Source of the DNA: JAIBJN01 sp963775505
Lineage (GTDB): Bacteria; Actinomycetota; Thermoleophilia; Gaiellales; Gaiellaceae
Length of the DNA stretch: 64,000 nt
Direction of reading: 5' to 3'
NCBI GenBank assembly: GCA_963775505.1
Contig: CAVZIL010000007.1
Coordinates: 620,001 to 684,000, forward strand
Below are positions 47,183-57,519 of the stretch, in pieces. The notes under the pieces were generated by a model. That model was given only the letters and a program-made list of their open reading frames with translations, searched no databases and had not been told where the DNA came from. The stretch's first letter is position 1. Each line of letters opens with the position of its first letter. The translations under genes were made by a program, and so were the position numbers.

Positions 47183-48008
47183 GGCGCTGCGCGAGCTGGT
47201 CGAAGCCTTCCTCGCGGAGCTGCCCTTTGCGGACGAGCTCGGGAGGCTGGAGGAGGCGCTTCGTTACTCCCTCCTCGGCGGCGGGAAGCGGATCCGGCCG
47301 GTCCTGTGCCTGGCCACGGGAGAAGCGCTCGGGCGGGCCCCCGCGGAGCTCCTCCCGGCCGGGTGCTCGCTCGAGCTGGTGCACACGTTCAGCCTCGTGC
47401 ACGACGACCTGCCCGCTCTCGACGACGACGCCCTCCGGCGGGGACAGCCGAGCTCGCACGTGCGCTTCGGCGAGGACGTCGCCATCCTCGCCGGCGACGC
47501 GCTGCTCGCGGAAGCCTTCCGGCTCGCGCTGCGCTACCCGTCGCCGGCGGTCGCGCGCGAGGTCGCCGACGCGACGCTCGGCATGATCGGCGGCCAGTAC
47601 CTGGACGTCACGAGCGACGGGGGCCTGGACGCCGACGGGCTTCGGCGGCTCCACGCCCTCAAGACCGGGCGGCTCCTCCGTGCCGGGGTGACGACCGCGA
47701 CCGCGGTGGCAGGCCTCTCCGAGCGTGAGCAGGAGCCGTGGCGCGCGTTCGGGGACGAACTCGGCGTCCTCTTCCAGATCGTCGACGACATCCTCGACGC
47801 CACCGGGACGGCCGAGGAGCTCGGGAAGACTCCGGGGAAGGACGAGGCCTCGGGCAAGGTCACCTACGTCTCGCTGCACGGCCTCGACCGCGCCCGGGAG
47901 CTGGCGGACGAGGCGAGAGCGCGGGTCGACGAGCGCCTGGCGAGCCTCCCTGCCGACACGTCCGTCCTGGCCGAGCTCGTCGACACCATCCGCGACCGCC
48001 GCTCCTGA
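47169..48008 (+). CDS. ispA: Polyprenyl (geranylgeranyl/farnesyl) diphosphate synthase
   Basis: The 279-residue protein has the first Asp-rich motif LVHDDLPALDDDALRRG (about 75-91), GGGKRIRPVLCLATGE, the KTGRLLRAGVTTA Lys, and the second motif FQIVDDILDATG (about 200-211). It condenses IPP with allylic diphosphates. Chain length cannot be settled, but the Ser-Leu-Val upstream of the first DDxxD fits short-chain (FPP/GGPP) enzymes. ATG 47169 is within the upstream gene's last codons. Confidence 0.9.
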   Translation: MHRPEALRELVEAFLAELPFADELGRLEEALRYSLLGGGKRIRPVLCLATGEALGRAPAELLPAGCSLELVHTFSLVHDDLPALDDDALRRGQPSSHVRFGEDVAILAGDALLAEAFRLALRYPSPAVAREVADATLGMIGGQYLDVTSDGGLDADGLRRLHALKTGRLLRAGVTTATAVAGLSEREQEPWRAFGDELGVLFQIVDDILDATGTAEELGKTPGKDEASGKVTYVSLHGLDRARELADEARARVDERLASLPADTSVLAELVDTIRDRRS

Positions 48009-48012
48009 GTGG

Positions 48013-48762
48013 ATGCTGATGCTGCACCGGCCGAGCCCCGAAGGCACGATCGTCATCGCGCAGCCCGCGCACGCCTGGGTGTCGGGCCAGATCGCCCGTG
48101 CCTGGGCCGAGCCCTTCGAGCCCTGGGAGGAGGTGTGCCTGGGCGCCGAGCAGCACGACATCGCCTGGATCGGTTGGGAGCGCTCGCCCGAACGCGATCC
48201 GGAGACGGGGCTCCCGTACACCTTCGCGGCGCTGCCGCGCCTTCGCCGCCTGGAGCTCTGGTCGGGCGCTGCGGCGCTCCTGCTGCCGCAGTCCCGCTAT
48301 GCGGCTCTACTCGTCTCGCTGCACGGCACGCTTCTCGTCGAGCGCTTCCCGCCGGAGGGCGACGAGGACATGCAGCGCGCGCTGGCCGACTACTTGGAAC
48401 GGGAGCGCGCCTTTCAGGCCCGCATCCTGGAATCGCTTCGCGGCGACCCGCGCTACGCGGATCACGCGACCCCAGGGGCGGTCGAGCGGAACCGCGAGCT
48501 GATCTTCGCCTGGGACGGCCTCTCGCTCGCGATCCTGCACGGCGTCACCACGGAGCGGAAGGCCGCGGGACACAGGCTCGCGCCGGCGGACGGCGATCCA
48601 GCGCGGGTGGCGGTCTCTCCCTGGCCGTTTCGTGACGACGAGGTGACGCTCGCCTGCGAGGGTCGCGTCCTCACGGGACCGTACGAAAGCGAGGGCGAGC
48701 TGCGGCGAGGCCTGGCGAAAGCGCCGTGGCGAGGCATCGAGACCACGCTCGAGCCAGCATGA
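48013..48762 (+). CDS. DUF3891 family protein
   Basis: The 249-residue cytosolic protein has the DUF3891 pattern: QPAHAWVSGQIARAW, EQHDIAWIGWERSP, YAALLVSLHGTLLVER, LIFAWDGLSLAILHG and an SPWPFRDDEVTL end. The conserved His/Asp residues (AH..., QHD, LHG) suggest a metal-dependent hydrolase-like fold, but no activity is established for the family that I know of. ATG 48013 is 4 nt after the prenyl synthase stop. Confidence 0.75.
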   Translation: MLMLHRPSPEGTIVIAQPAHAWVSGQIARAWAEPFEPWEEVCLGAEQHDIAWIGWERSPERDPETGLPYTFAALPRLRRLELWSGAAALLLPQSRYAALLVSLHGTLLVERFPPEGDEDMQRALADYLERERAFQARILESLRGDPRYADHATPGAVERNRELIFAWDGLSLAILHGVTTERKAAGHRLAPADGDPARVAVSPWPFRDDEVTLACEGRVLTGPYESEGELRRGLAKAPWRGIETTLEPA

Positions 48763-48820
48763 CTCGCGCCGCGCTCGTACGTGCGCGGTTTCGTGACAGT
48801 TCGCCGGCTGAGTGACGGGG

Positions 48821-48826
48821 TACGCT
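48821..48826 (+). promoter_or_regulatory. Leaderless -10 box (TACGCT) of the tlyA operon
   Basis: TACGCT lies 7 nt before ATG 48834. The following genes overlap or abut through steA, so this is a plausible operon promoter. Confidence 0.5.
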
Positions 48827-48833
48827 CTCGGCC

Positions 48834-49568
48834 ATGACCGCCAAGAAGCGCCTCGACATGCTGCTCGTCGAACGCGGGCTGGCCGAGAGCCGCTCGCAGG
48901 CGCAGGCCCTGGTCTTGGCAGGGCGGGTCAAGGGCCACACGAAGGCCGGCGAGCAGCTCGAGGAGACGGCCGAGCTCGAGCTCGAGGGAGGCCCGCGCTT
49001 CGTCTCGCGCGGCGGCGACAAGCTCGCCGGGGCGCTCGAGGCATTCGGCATCGACGTGGCCGGCGAGGACTGCCTCGACGTCGGCGCGTCGACCGGCGGC
49101 TTCACCGACTGCCTCCTGCAGGCGGGCGCCGCCCGGGTGATCGCGCTCGACGTCGGCTACGGGCAGCTCCATCCCAAGCTCCGGGAGGATCCGCGAGTGA
49201 CCGTGCTCGAGCGGACGAACGTCCGCGAGCTTCGCTGCGAGGACCTGCCGTTTCGACCGGCGTTCGTCGTGTGCGACGTCTCCTTCATCGGCCTCGGGAA
49301 GGCGCTTCCGCCGGCGCTTGCCTGCGCTGCGGCGGGCTGGCGCGGCCTTGCCCTCGTCAAGCCGCAGTTCGAGGCCGGCCGAGCCGACGTGGGCAAGGGG
49401 GGAGTCGTCCGCGACCCCGAAGTCCATCGCCGCGTCCTCGACGAAGTGGTCACCGACGCGGCCGGTTGGGGGGCGCGGGTGCTCGGGGTCGAGCCGTCCT
49501 CGCTCCTCGGCCCCAAGGGGAACCGCGAGTTCTTCGTCCATCTCGCCGACGCGTTGGGGCGCTCGTGA
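48834..49568 (+). CDS. tlyA: TlyA-family rRNA 2'-O-methyltransferase
   Basis: The 244-residue protein has an N-terminal S4 domain (KRLDMLLVERGLAESRSQAQ), then an FtsJ-like SAM fold: CLDVGASTGGFTDCLLQAGA (SAM loop, about 83-102), LDVGYGQLHPKL, and CDVSFIGLGKALPPAL. It methylates 16S and 23S rRNA ribose; in mycobacteria this sets capreomycin sensitivity. It starts the conserved tlyA-nadK-recN-steA-mctB-pyrG block. Confidence 0.93.
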   Translation: MTAKKRLDMLLVERGLAESRSQAQALVLAGRVKGHTKAGEQLEETAELELEGGPRFVSRGGDKLAGALEAFGIDVAGEDCLDVGASTGGFTDCLLQAGAARVIALDVGYGQLHPKLREDPRVTVLERTNVRELRCEDLPFRPAFVVCDVSFIGLGKALPPALACAAAGWRGLALVKPQFEAGRADVGKGGVVRDPEVHRRVLDEVVTDAAGWGARVLGVEPSSLLGPKGNREFFVHLADALGRS

Positions 49569-50356
49569 CGGAGCCGCCCCGCCGGATCGCCGTGATGGCC
49601 ACGCCCGGCCGGCCCGACGTGATCGCCGAAGCTCGGCGGCGGGTCGAGGAGCAGGCGGCCGCGGCGGGAGTCGAGCTCGCAGCTTTCGAGGACGAGGGCC
49701 TCGACCTCCTCGTCGTGCTGGGCGGGGACGGCACCATGCTGCGAGCGCTCCGGGCCACCCTGGGGACCGGGACGCCCGTGTTCGGGATCAACTTCGGCCG
49801 GGTCGGCTTCCTCACCACCGTGGACGGCGACTCGCTGGACTCCGCGCTGGCGCGCGCCCTCGAGGGCAACATTCGCGTCGTCGACCTCTGCACCCTCGAG
49901 GCGCGCCTCGGCGGCAAGACGCACCCCGCGGTGAACGACGTGGTGGTCACGAGCTCGCGGCCGGGCCGGATGGTCGACCTGGGGTGGGAGGTCGACGGCG
50001 AGGATCTCGGCGAGCAGCCATGCGACGGAATGATCTGCTGCACGCCCTCCGGCTCGACCGCGTACAACCTCTCGAACGGCGGGCCGGTGCTCATGTGGGG
50101 CCTCGAGGCGATGGCGATCACGTTCGTGGCGCCGCACTCGCTGCGGGCGCGGGCGCTCGTCGTCCCGCGCGGCCTCGACCTCCGCATCACGAACCGCTCG
50201 AAGGAGCTGCTCGTCACGGTGCTCGTCGACGGGCACGCGGTGGGCGAGCTCGAGCGCGGCGGAGAGATCACGGCCGCGGTCGGCCCGGACCACTGCCGGC
50301 TCGCCGTCCTGCCCGAGGTGACGTTCTTCACGCGGTACCACGAGGTCTTCCCCTAG
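49565..50356 (+). CDS. nadK: NAD kinase
   Basis: The 263-residue protein has the GGDGTMLRA motif (about 60-68), GINFGRVGFLT, NDVVVTSS, the conserved TPSGSTAYNLSNGGP and APHSLRARALV. It phosphorylates NAD to NADP. GTG 49565 overlaps tlyA by 4 nt. The N-terminal Rossmann half is shorter than usual. Confidence 0.94.
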   Translation: MTEPPRRIAVMATPGRPDVIAEARRRVEEQAAAAGVELAAFEDEGLDLLVVLGGDGTMLRALRATLGTGTPVFGINFGRVGFLTTVDGDSLDSALARALEGNIRVVDLCTLEARLGGKTHPAVNDVVVTSSRPGRMVDLGWEVDGEDLGEQPCDGMICCTPSGSTAYNLSNGGPVLMWGLEAMAITFVAPHSLRARALVVPRGLDLRITNRSKELLVTVLVDGHAVGELERGGEITAAVGPDHCRLAVLPEVTFFTRYHEVFP

Positions 50357-50368
50357 GAACCACCGCTG
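50355..50368 (+). promoter_or_regulatory. Weak ribosome binding site for a CTG start of recN
   Basis: AGGA at 50355-50358 overlaps the nadK TAG and precedes CTG 50366 by 7 nt. No ATG, GTG or TTG lies near the conserved RecN N-terminus. Confidence 0.4.
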
Positions 50369-52014
50369 CTTCGCCGTCTCCGCATCGAGAGCTTCGTCCT
50401 CATCCGCGAGGCCGACCTCGCATTCGCGCCGGGCCTGAACGCAGTCACCGGGGAGACGGGCGCTGGGAAGACGATCCTCGCGCAGGCGGTGGGGCTCCTC
50501 CTGGGCGCGCCCGGCGACGCCGCGTACCTGGGACCCGGCGCGGAGGAGGCTTACGTCGAGGCCGAGCTCGACCTCCCCGAGGGGATTCTCGACGACCCCG
50601 GGCTCGAGGCGATAGCCGAGCTGCGCCCCGCGGGCGAGGAGGGGCTCGTCGCCGCGCGTCGCGTGTTCGCCGACGGCCGCACGCGCGCGTACGCCTGGGG
50701 GCGCGCGGTCCCGCGTGAGGATCTGGCGGCGCTCGTCGAGCGGCTGCTCGCCATGTCCGGCCAGTTCGAGCAGCGCCGCCTCGCCCGGCCCTTGCACCAG
50801 CTCGAAGTCCTCGATGCGTTCGTCGGAGAGGAGCAGCTGCGCCGGAGGGCGGAGCTGCAGCGGGCATGGCGGGAGCTCCTGTCCGCCCGGCGCCTCCGCG
50901 AGGAGATCGCCGGCGCCGCCGCCGACCGCGCGCACGACCTCGCGGAGCTGGGCGAGCTGGTCGCCCGCACAGAAGGCATGGCGCCGGGCGACGAGGAGCG
51001 GCTGCTCGCCGAGCGGGCCCGGCTCCGCCACGTGACCGAGCTCGCCGAAGCAGCCGCGGCGGGGGTCGAGGCGCTCGACCCGACTCAGGGGAGGACCCGG
51101 GCGCGGTGGCGCGGCTCGCCGAGGCCGTGCGGGCCCTCGAGGGCGCCGTCGCGCTGGCGCCGGAGCTGGGCGAGGTCGCGGCGGAGCTGGGGGAGGCAGA
51201 AGTCCGCGCACGCGAAGGTGTCTCCACGCTCCACGGTTTCCTTGCTTCCCTCGAAGCCGAGCCGGGCCGGCTGGACGCGGTCGAGGAAGAGCTCGAGCGG
51301 GTCGCCGAGGCGCGACGGCGCTTCGGGGCGGCGAGCACCGAGGAGCTGCTCGCCCGTGCCGCAGCGGCGGGGGCCGAGCTGGCACAGGTCGAGGCCGGCG
51401 CCGACCCGCTGGAGGACGCCGAACGGGCGGTCTCGGCGGCCGAGACGCGGGTGGAGGAGCTCGCCGCTGCCGTCTCGCATGCGCGGTCCGAGGCGGTGGA
51501 GCCCTTCGCCGAGGCCGTCGCCGGCGAGCTCCAGGGCCTCGGCATGGGGGACGGCGAGTTCCGCGTCGAGCTCTCCGAGCGCCAGCCCGGGCCTACCGGG
51601 AGGGACGGCGTCTCGTTCCTCGTTCGCCCGAACCCGGGCCTGCCGTTCGCGCCGGCCGCGGAGACCGCCTCGGGCGGGGAGCTCTCGCGCATCGCGCTCG
51701 CCCTCCGCGCGGTCGCCCACGCGTCGGCCGGCGAGCCGACGGTCGTGTTCGACGAGATCGACGCGGGCATCGGCGGCGAGACCGCACATGCCGTGGCGGA
51801 CGCGCTCGCTCGGCTCGCCGCGAGGGCGCAGCTACTCACCATCACGCACCTCCCGCAGATCGCCAGCGTGGCCGAAGCGCACTTCCGGGTCGAGAAAGTT
51901 CCCGGCGACCCGACGCACACGCGGATCGAGCGGTTGTCCGAGGCCGAGCGGAAGGGTGAGCTGGAACGTATGCTGGGCGGTGCCGAGTTCCTCTCCACGG
52001 TGCGCCCCAGTTGA
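50366..52014 (+). pseudogene. recN: DNA repair protein RecN, interrupted by a frameshift
   Basis: The first frame encodes a typical RecN N-terminus: LRRLRIESFVLIREADLAF, then Walker A TGETGAGKTILAQ (about 28-40). It runs to about 51095, where the match moves to another frame (GEDPGAVARLAEAVRALEG). From there it continues to the C-terminus with the signature ETASGGELSRIALALRAV, Walker B VVFDEIDAGIGG and HLPQIASVAEAHF. One extra or missing base in the GACTCAGGGGAGGAC stretch explains it. Total span matches about 549 residues. RecN is an SMC-like ATPase in double-strand break repair. It is either a pseudogene or a sequence error. The start appears to be CTG 50366. Confidence 0.8.
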
Positions 52015-53144
52015 CCTTCGTCGAGTTCATCGGGACCGCGAGGCTGGACAAGCGGACGAAGCGCCTCGTCGGGCGCCTCGGGCCCGACGACATCGCGATC
52101 ATCGACCACCCCAACCTCGACCTGATCTCGGCCGAGGAGCTGCTCGAGAGCGGCGTGCGGGTGGTCGTGAACGTCTCGCCCTCGTCGACCGGCGAGTACC
52201 CGAACGCCGGCCCGCTCACGCTCGTCGAGGGAGGCGTCTGCCTGATCGACGCGCCTGGCGCCGAGCTCTTCGACGAGGTGAAGGACGGCGAGCCGATCGT
52301 CGTCCGCGGCTCGAGCGTCTTTCGGAACGGCTCGCGGCTTGCCGCCGGCCGCGAGCGCGGCGCCGAGGAGCTCGCGCGCGACCTCGCCGATCAGCGCGGC
52401 CGGGTCAGCGAGGCGCTCGAGGCCTTCGCCGAGAACACGCTGCTCCATCTGCGGGAGGAGACCGCGCTCCTGTCCGAGGGCGTGCAGATGCCGCAGCTCC
52501 GCACGCGCTTCCGCGACCGTCACGCGCTCGTCGTCGCGCGAAGCGCGGAGACGAAGCGCGACCTCTCGATCGTCGGCCCGTACATCGGGGACTTCAAACC
52601 CGTCCTGATCGGCGTCGACGGCGGCGCGGACGCGCTCGTCGCCGCCGGCTACAAGCCCGACGTGATCGTCGGCGACATGGACTCGGTCTCGGACAAGACC
52701 CTCACCTCCGGCGCCGAGCTCGTCGTCCACGCCTACTCGGACGGCCGCGCGCCAGGACGCGACCGACTCGACCGGCTCGGGCTCTCGTCGACGGTCCTCC
52801 CGACGCCGGGGCTCTCCGAGGACGCCGCCATGCTGCTCGCCTACGAGAAGGGCGCCGAGCTGATCGTCGCCGTGGGCACGCGCTTCAACCTCATCGAGTT
52901 CCTGGAACGCAACCGCGCCGGCATGTCGTCCACCTTCCTCACGCGCCTGAAGGTCGGCGAGAAGCTCGTGGACGCCCGCGGCGTGTCGAGACTCTTCCGG
53001 CCCCGCGTCGGCATCGGGATGGTGATCGCCTTCGTCCTCGCGTCGCTCGCCGCGATCACCGCCGTTCTGATCGCCTCCCCGGAGCTGCGCGACCTGGTGA
53101 CGACGCTCGTCGAGCGCCTGCGATCGCTCGTCGGGATCGAATAG
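52011..53144 (+). CDS. steA: SteA-like cytokinetic-ring protein (TPK-like domain plus membrane anchor)
   Basis: The 377-residue protein has an N-terminal RTKRLVGRLGPDDIAIIDHP, a thiamin-pyrophosphokinase-like central fold (GPYIGDFKPVLIGVDGGADA; DVIVGDMDSVSDKTL), and one transmembrane helix near the end (about 330-350). This is the SteA architecture of corynebacterial/mycobacterial genomes, where the gene lies beside mctB/steB. TTG 52011 overlaps the recN stop. It probably has a structural or nucleotide-binding rather than catalytic role. Confidence 0.85.
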   Translation: MTFVEFIGTARLDKRTKRLVGRLGPDDIAIIDHPNLDLISAEELLESGVRVVVNVSPSSTGEYPNAGPLTLVEGGVCLIDAPGAELFDEVKDGEPIVVRGSSVFRNGSRLAAGRERGAEELARDLADQRGRVSEALEAFAENTLLHLREETALLSEGVQMPQLRTRFRDRHALVVARSAETKRDLSIVGPYIGDFKPVLIGVDGGADALVAAGYKPDVIVGDMDSVSDKTLTSGAELVVHAYSDGRAPGRDRLDRLGLSSTVLPTPGLSEDAAMLLAYEKGAELIVAVGTRFNLIEFLERNRAGMSSTFLTRLKVGEKLVDARGVSRLFRPRVGIGMVIAFVLASLAAITAVLIASPELRDLVTTLVERLRSLVGIE

Positions 53145-53576
53145 TTGAGCCTGATCGAGGCGACCGGCGAGCTCCAGTCCGATCGACCCGACGTCTGGTC
53201 GCTCGTCGCCGAGCCGTACCACCTGCCTGACTGGTGGCCTGCCTACACCGGCGTCAAGCCGGACCGCCGGGGGCTCGCGGAAGGGGCACGCTGGCAGGTC
53301 GTCCGGAACATCGCCCCCGGCTTCCTCCGTCGGCCGGAGGGCGAGGGGCTCATCGTGATCACCCGGGTGCTCGAAGGCTGGGAGCTCCGGTGGGAGGACG
53401 TGAAGCAGGGAATCGAGGCCGGGGTCCGCCTCGACAACGCCGGCACCGGGCGAACGCGCGCGACGACCTTCGTCTCCGGCCCCTGGTGGCGGCTCGTCTC
53501 CGAGGGCGCCCGGGGCCTCCCGGAAACGGCGCTGGCGCGGCTGCAGGACCTCTGCCAGACCGCCGCGACGCTCTAG
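53145..53576 (+). CDS. SRPBCC/polyketide cyclase-like protein
   Basis: The 143-residue protein begins IEATGELQSDRPDVWSLVAE with a LPDWWPAYTGVK turn, and continues with alternating strands and a C-terminal helix (PETALARLQDLCQTAA): the START/SRPBCC helix-grip fold, which holds hydrophobic ligands. It is inserted between steA and mctB, an unusual addition to that conserved order. TTG 53145 directly follows the steA stop. Confidence 0.7.
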   Translation: MSLIEATGELQSDRPDVWSLVAEPYHLPDWWPAYTGVKPDRRGLAEGARWQVVRNIAPGFLRRPEGEGLIVITRVLEGWELRWEDVKQGIEAGVRLDNAGTGRTRATTFVSGPWWRLVSEGARGLPETALARLQDLCQTAATL

Positions 53577-53584
53577 GCGAAAGA

Positions 53585-53590
53585 TACCCT
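53585..53590 (+). promoter_or_regulatory. -10-like box (TACCCT) of mctB
   Basis: TACCCT lies 7 nt before ATG 53598 in the short gap after the SRPBCC gene. Confidence 0.4.
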
Positions 53591-53597
53591 CCCGAGG

Positions 53598-54530
53598 ATG
53601 TTCGGCCTCCGTTACCACGTGGCCTCGCTGGCGGCCGTCTTCGTCGCGCTCGCCCTCGGAATCCTCCTCGGCGTCGCCGTCTCCGGGAAGGTCACCGATG
53701 TCGGCGAAGACGCGGAGCTTCAGAACCTGCGCGACGACAACGAGCAGCTCGAGCAGGAGCTCGACGCGGCGCAGGCCCAGGCGGAGGCGGCGACCGCTCA
53801 GGGCGAGGGCGCGGAGGAGCTCTTCGCCCGCGCCTATCCGACCCTCATGGACGGACGGCTCGAGGGCGAGAACGTGGCGGTCGTGTTCCTGGGGCCCGTG
53901 GACGGAAGCGTGCGCGCCGAGGTGGAGAGCGCGCTCGCCGATGCGGACGGGGGCGCCCCGGCCAGCGTCACCGCGCTCGAGCTCCCCGTGGACGGCGCCG
54001 ATCTTCGGACCGCGCTGGAGGAGGACGAGCTCCTCGCGGACTACGTCTCCGACGAGAGCGACTTCTCGGATCTCGGGCGCGAGCTCGGGCAGGAGCTCGT
54101 CGAGGCCGAAGAGACCCCGCTCTGGGACGCCCTCGCGACCAGGCTCGTCGAGGAGCGCTCCGGGACGATCTCGGACCCGATGGACTCGGTCGTCGTCGTC
54201 CTCAACTGGACGCCGCCCGAGGAAGTCGCCGACGACGAGACCGGCGCCGAGACGGAGGCGACCGTCTCGTTCATGGACGGCCTCGTGGGCGGCCTCGACG
54301 GCACCAGCGTCCCGGTCGTGGGCGTCGCAACCACCGACGACCTCGAGGACGTGATCGACTTCTACCGCGATCGAGGGCTCTCGAGTGTCGATAGCATCGA
54401 CACGCTGCAGGGCCGCCTCGCTCTCGCGCTCCTGCTCGCCGGCGCCGAGCCCGGCCAGTACGGGATCCGTGAGACCGCGACCGACGGGTCCGTCCCGACG
54501 ATCGAGCCGGTCACGACCGAGGGTGAGTAG
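53598..54530 (+). CDS. mctB: MctB/copper-transporter-family (SteB-like) envelope protein
   Basis: The 310-residue protein has MFGLRYHVASLAAVFVALAL as start and membrane anchor (about 8-30). A coiled coil follows (about 36-70, ELQNLRDDNEQLEQELDAAQ), then an extracytoplasmic alpha/beta domain. This matches the MctB family named from M. tuberculosis Rv1698, implicated in copper tolerance, and its corynebacterial homologue SteB. Neighbour steA supports a cell-envelope or division role. It ends 8 nt into the next gene. Confidence 0.85.
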   Translation: MFGLRYHVASLAAVFVALALGILLGVAVSGKVTDVGEDAELQNLRDDNEQLEQELDAAQAQAEAATAQGEGAEELFARAYPTLMDGRLEGENVAVVFLGPVDGSVRAEVESALADADGGAPASVTALELPVDGADLRTALEEDELLADYVSDESDFSDLGRELGQELVEAEETPLWDALATRLVEERSGTISDPMDSVVVVLNWTPPEEVADDETGAETEATVSFMDGLVGGLDGTSVPVVGVATTDDLEDVIDFYRDRGLSSVDSIDTLQGRLALALLLAGAEPGQYGIRETATDGSVPTIEPVTTEGE

Positions 54531-55745
54531 CTCCCCTCGGCCCAAAGGCCTCACGATCCTCGTGCCCGCCAGGGACGAGGAGGAGCGGATCGCCGACACG
54601 GTCGCCGCCCTCACGCACGACTTCCCGGACGCCGACGTGCTCGTCCTCGACGGGCGCTCCCGGGATCGCACCGCAGAGCTCGCCGAGGCCGCCGGCGCCC
54701 GGGTGCTCCGGGTCGAGCGGCTCGGGAAGGGCGAAGCGCTCTCGGTCGGCGAGAGGGCGGCTCCGGCCGGCCCCCTGCTCCTCGTCGACGCCGACCTGCG
54801 CGGGTCGCTTCGCCCGCTCGCGGAGAGCACCGCGGATCTCGGAGTTGCGGCCTTCAGAACGCGCGTTGGAGGCGGCTTCGGGGTCGCAAAGCGGGTTGCC
54901 CGAGGGCTCGTACGGCTCCGAACCGGGGTCTCGATGCGCGAGCCGCTCTCGGGGCAGCGGCTCGTGAGCCCACGTGCCCGAAAAGCCTGCTTCCCGCTCG
55001 CCCCGGGGTTCGGCTGCGAGGTCCGCATGACGATCGACGCGCTCCGTGCCGGCCTCACGCTCGAGGAGGTCGAGCTCGACCTCGAGCACCGCGCCACCGC
55101 GCGCGACGCCGCCGGGTTTCTGCACCGCGGGCACCAGCTGCTCGACGCGGTCGTCGCCGCGGGCCCGCTCGGCGTCAACTACCGCGGGCGGCGCCTGCCG
55201 CTGCTCGGCTGGACGACCGTCAACGAGAGTGATCCCGGGATCACGGTGGTCGCCCTGCTCGGCTTTCTCGACGACGCCTACGGCGGGCACGAGCGGGGTT
55301 TCCGGGAGCACGTGCGCGCCGGGCGGACGACCGGGGTCCTCAAGGCGGTCGGCATCCCGCTCGTGGGCCTCTGGCGGACCCGCAGCGTCAGCGGCGCGCT
55401 GCTCTTCGCCCTCTCCGCGAACCTCCTCAACCAGCTCGACACCCGCCCGGGGCGGTGCCTGAAGGCGTACCTCCTCGCCGGCGCGGCGCTCGGCGCCCCG
55501 CTCGGCCGGGCCGTCCTTCTCATTCCCTACGATCTCCGGGAGAGGGCGATGCTGGGGGATGCGGGATCGAATGCGTTCGGGGCCGTGCTAGGCTTGAAGT
55601 CCGTGGACCGCTTCCACGGACGGACACGCTGGGCCGCGATCGGGGTGCTCGCGGGCCTCAACCTCCTCGGAGAGCGCACGTCGATCGGACGCCTGATCGA
55701 GCGGACCCCCGGGCTGCGCGAGCTCGACCGGCTGGGACGGCGTCC

Positions 55746-55749
<4 letters not shown>
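54523..55749 (+). CDS. Fusion of a GT2 glycosyltransferase and a MraY/WecA-like phosphoglycosyltransferase half
   Basis: The 408-residue protein starts with a GT2 nucleotide-binding fold: LTILVPARDEEERIADTVAA (about 9-28), VLVLDGRSRDRTAELAE, and the DxD-like LLVDADLRGS. From about 215 it resembles the C-terminal portion of polytopic MraY/WecA enzymes: NYRGRRLPLLGW, VALLGFLDDAYGG, NLLNQLDTRPGR, YDLRERAMLGDAGSNAFG (GDAGSN at about 345-350, compare GDSGSMFLG). The early helices of MraY are absent and hydrophobicity is moderate. GTG 54523 overlaps mctB by 8 nt. Likely role: making or modifying a lipid-linked sugar, but this is inference. Confidence 0.65.
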
Positions 55750-57392
<1,643 letters not shown>

Positions 57393-57399
57393 CGCCCGC

Positions 57400-57488
57400 T
57401 GGGGCACCCCGGCCCACCACCCACTTCCGAGTCTAGTCCCGAACTTCGCACCCGTGGGATACGGAGTGTGTCGAATGTGCGCCGCCTC
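57400..57488 (+). repeat. Dispersed repeat, copy D
   Basis: TGGGGCACCCC, GGCCCACCACCCACTTCCGAG, TCTAGTCCCG, ACCCGTGGGATACGG and CGAATGTGCGCCGCC. The right half matches copy A, the left half copies B and C. It lies between pyrG and the M20 peptidase. Confidence 0.75.
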
Positions 57489-57506
57489 GTCCCCATGTCG
57501 CCAGCC

Positions 57507-57512
57507 TACAAT
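57507..57512 (+). promoter_or_regulatory. Leaderless -10 box (TACAAT) of the M20 peptidase
   Basis: TACAAT ends 7 nt before GTG 57520, just after repeat copy D. This supports GTG 57520 over longer readings. Confidence 0.55.
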
Positions 57513-57519
57513 CGCGCAC

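Noticed and set aside
50445..55178. A very long open frame on the minus strand opposite nadK to the GT2 fusion
   Set aside because: In DNA of about 70% GC, stop codons are rare and antisense frames stay open. The product is low-complexity Arg/Ser/Ala-rich and overlaps well-supported genes on the other strand.
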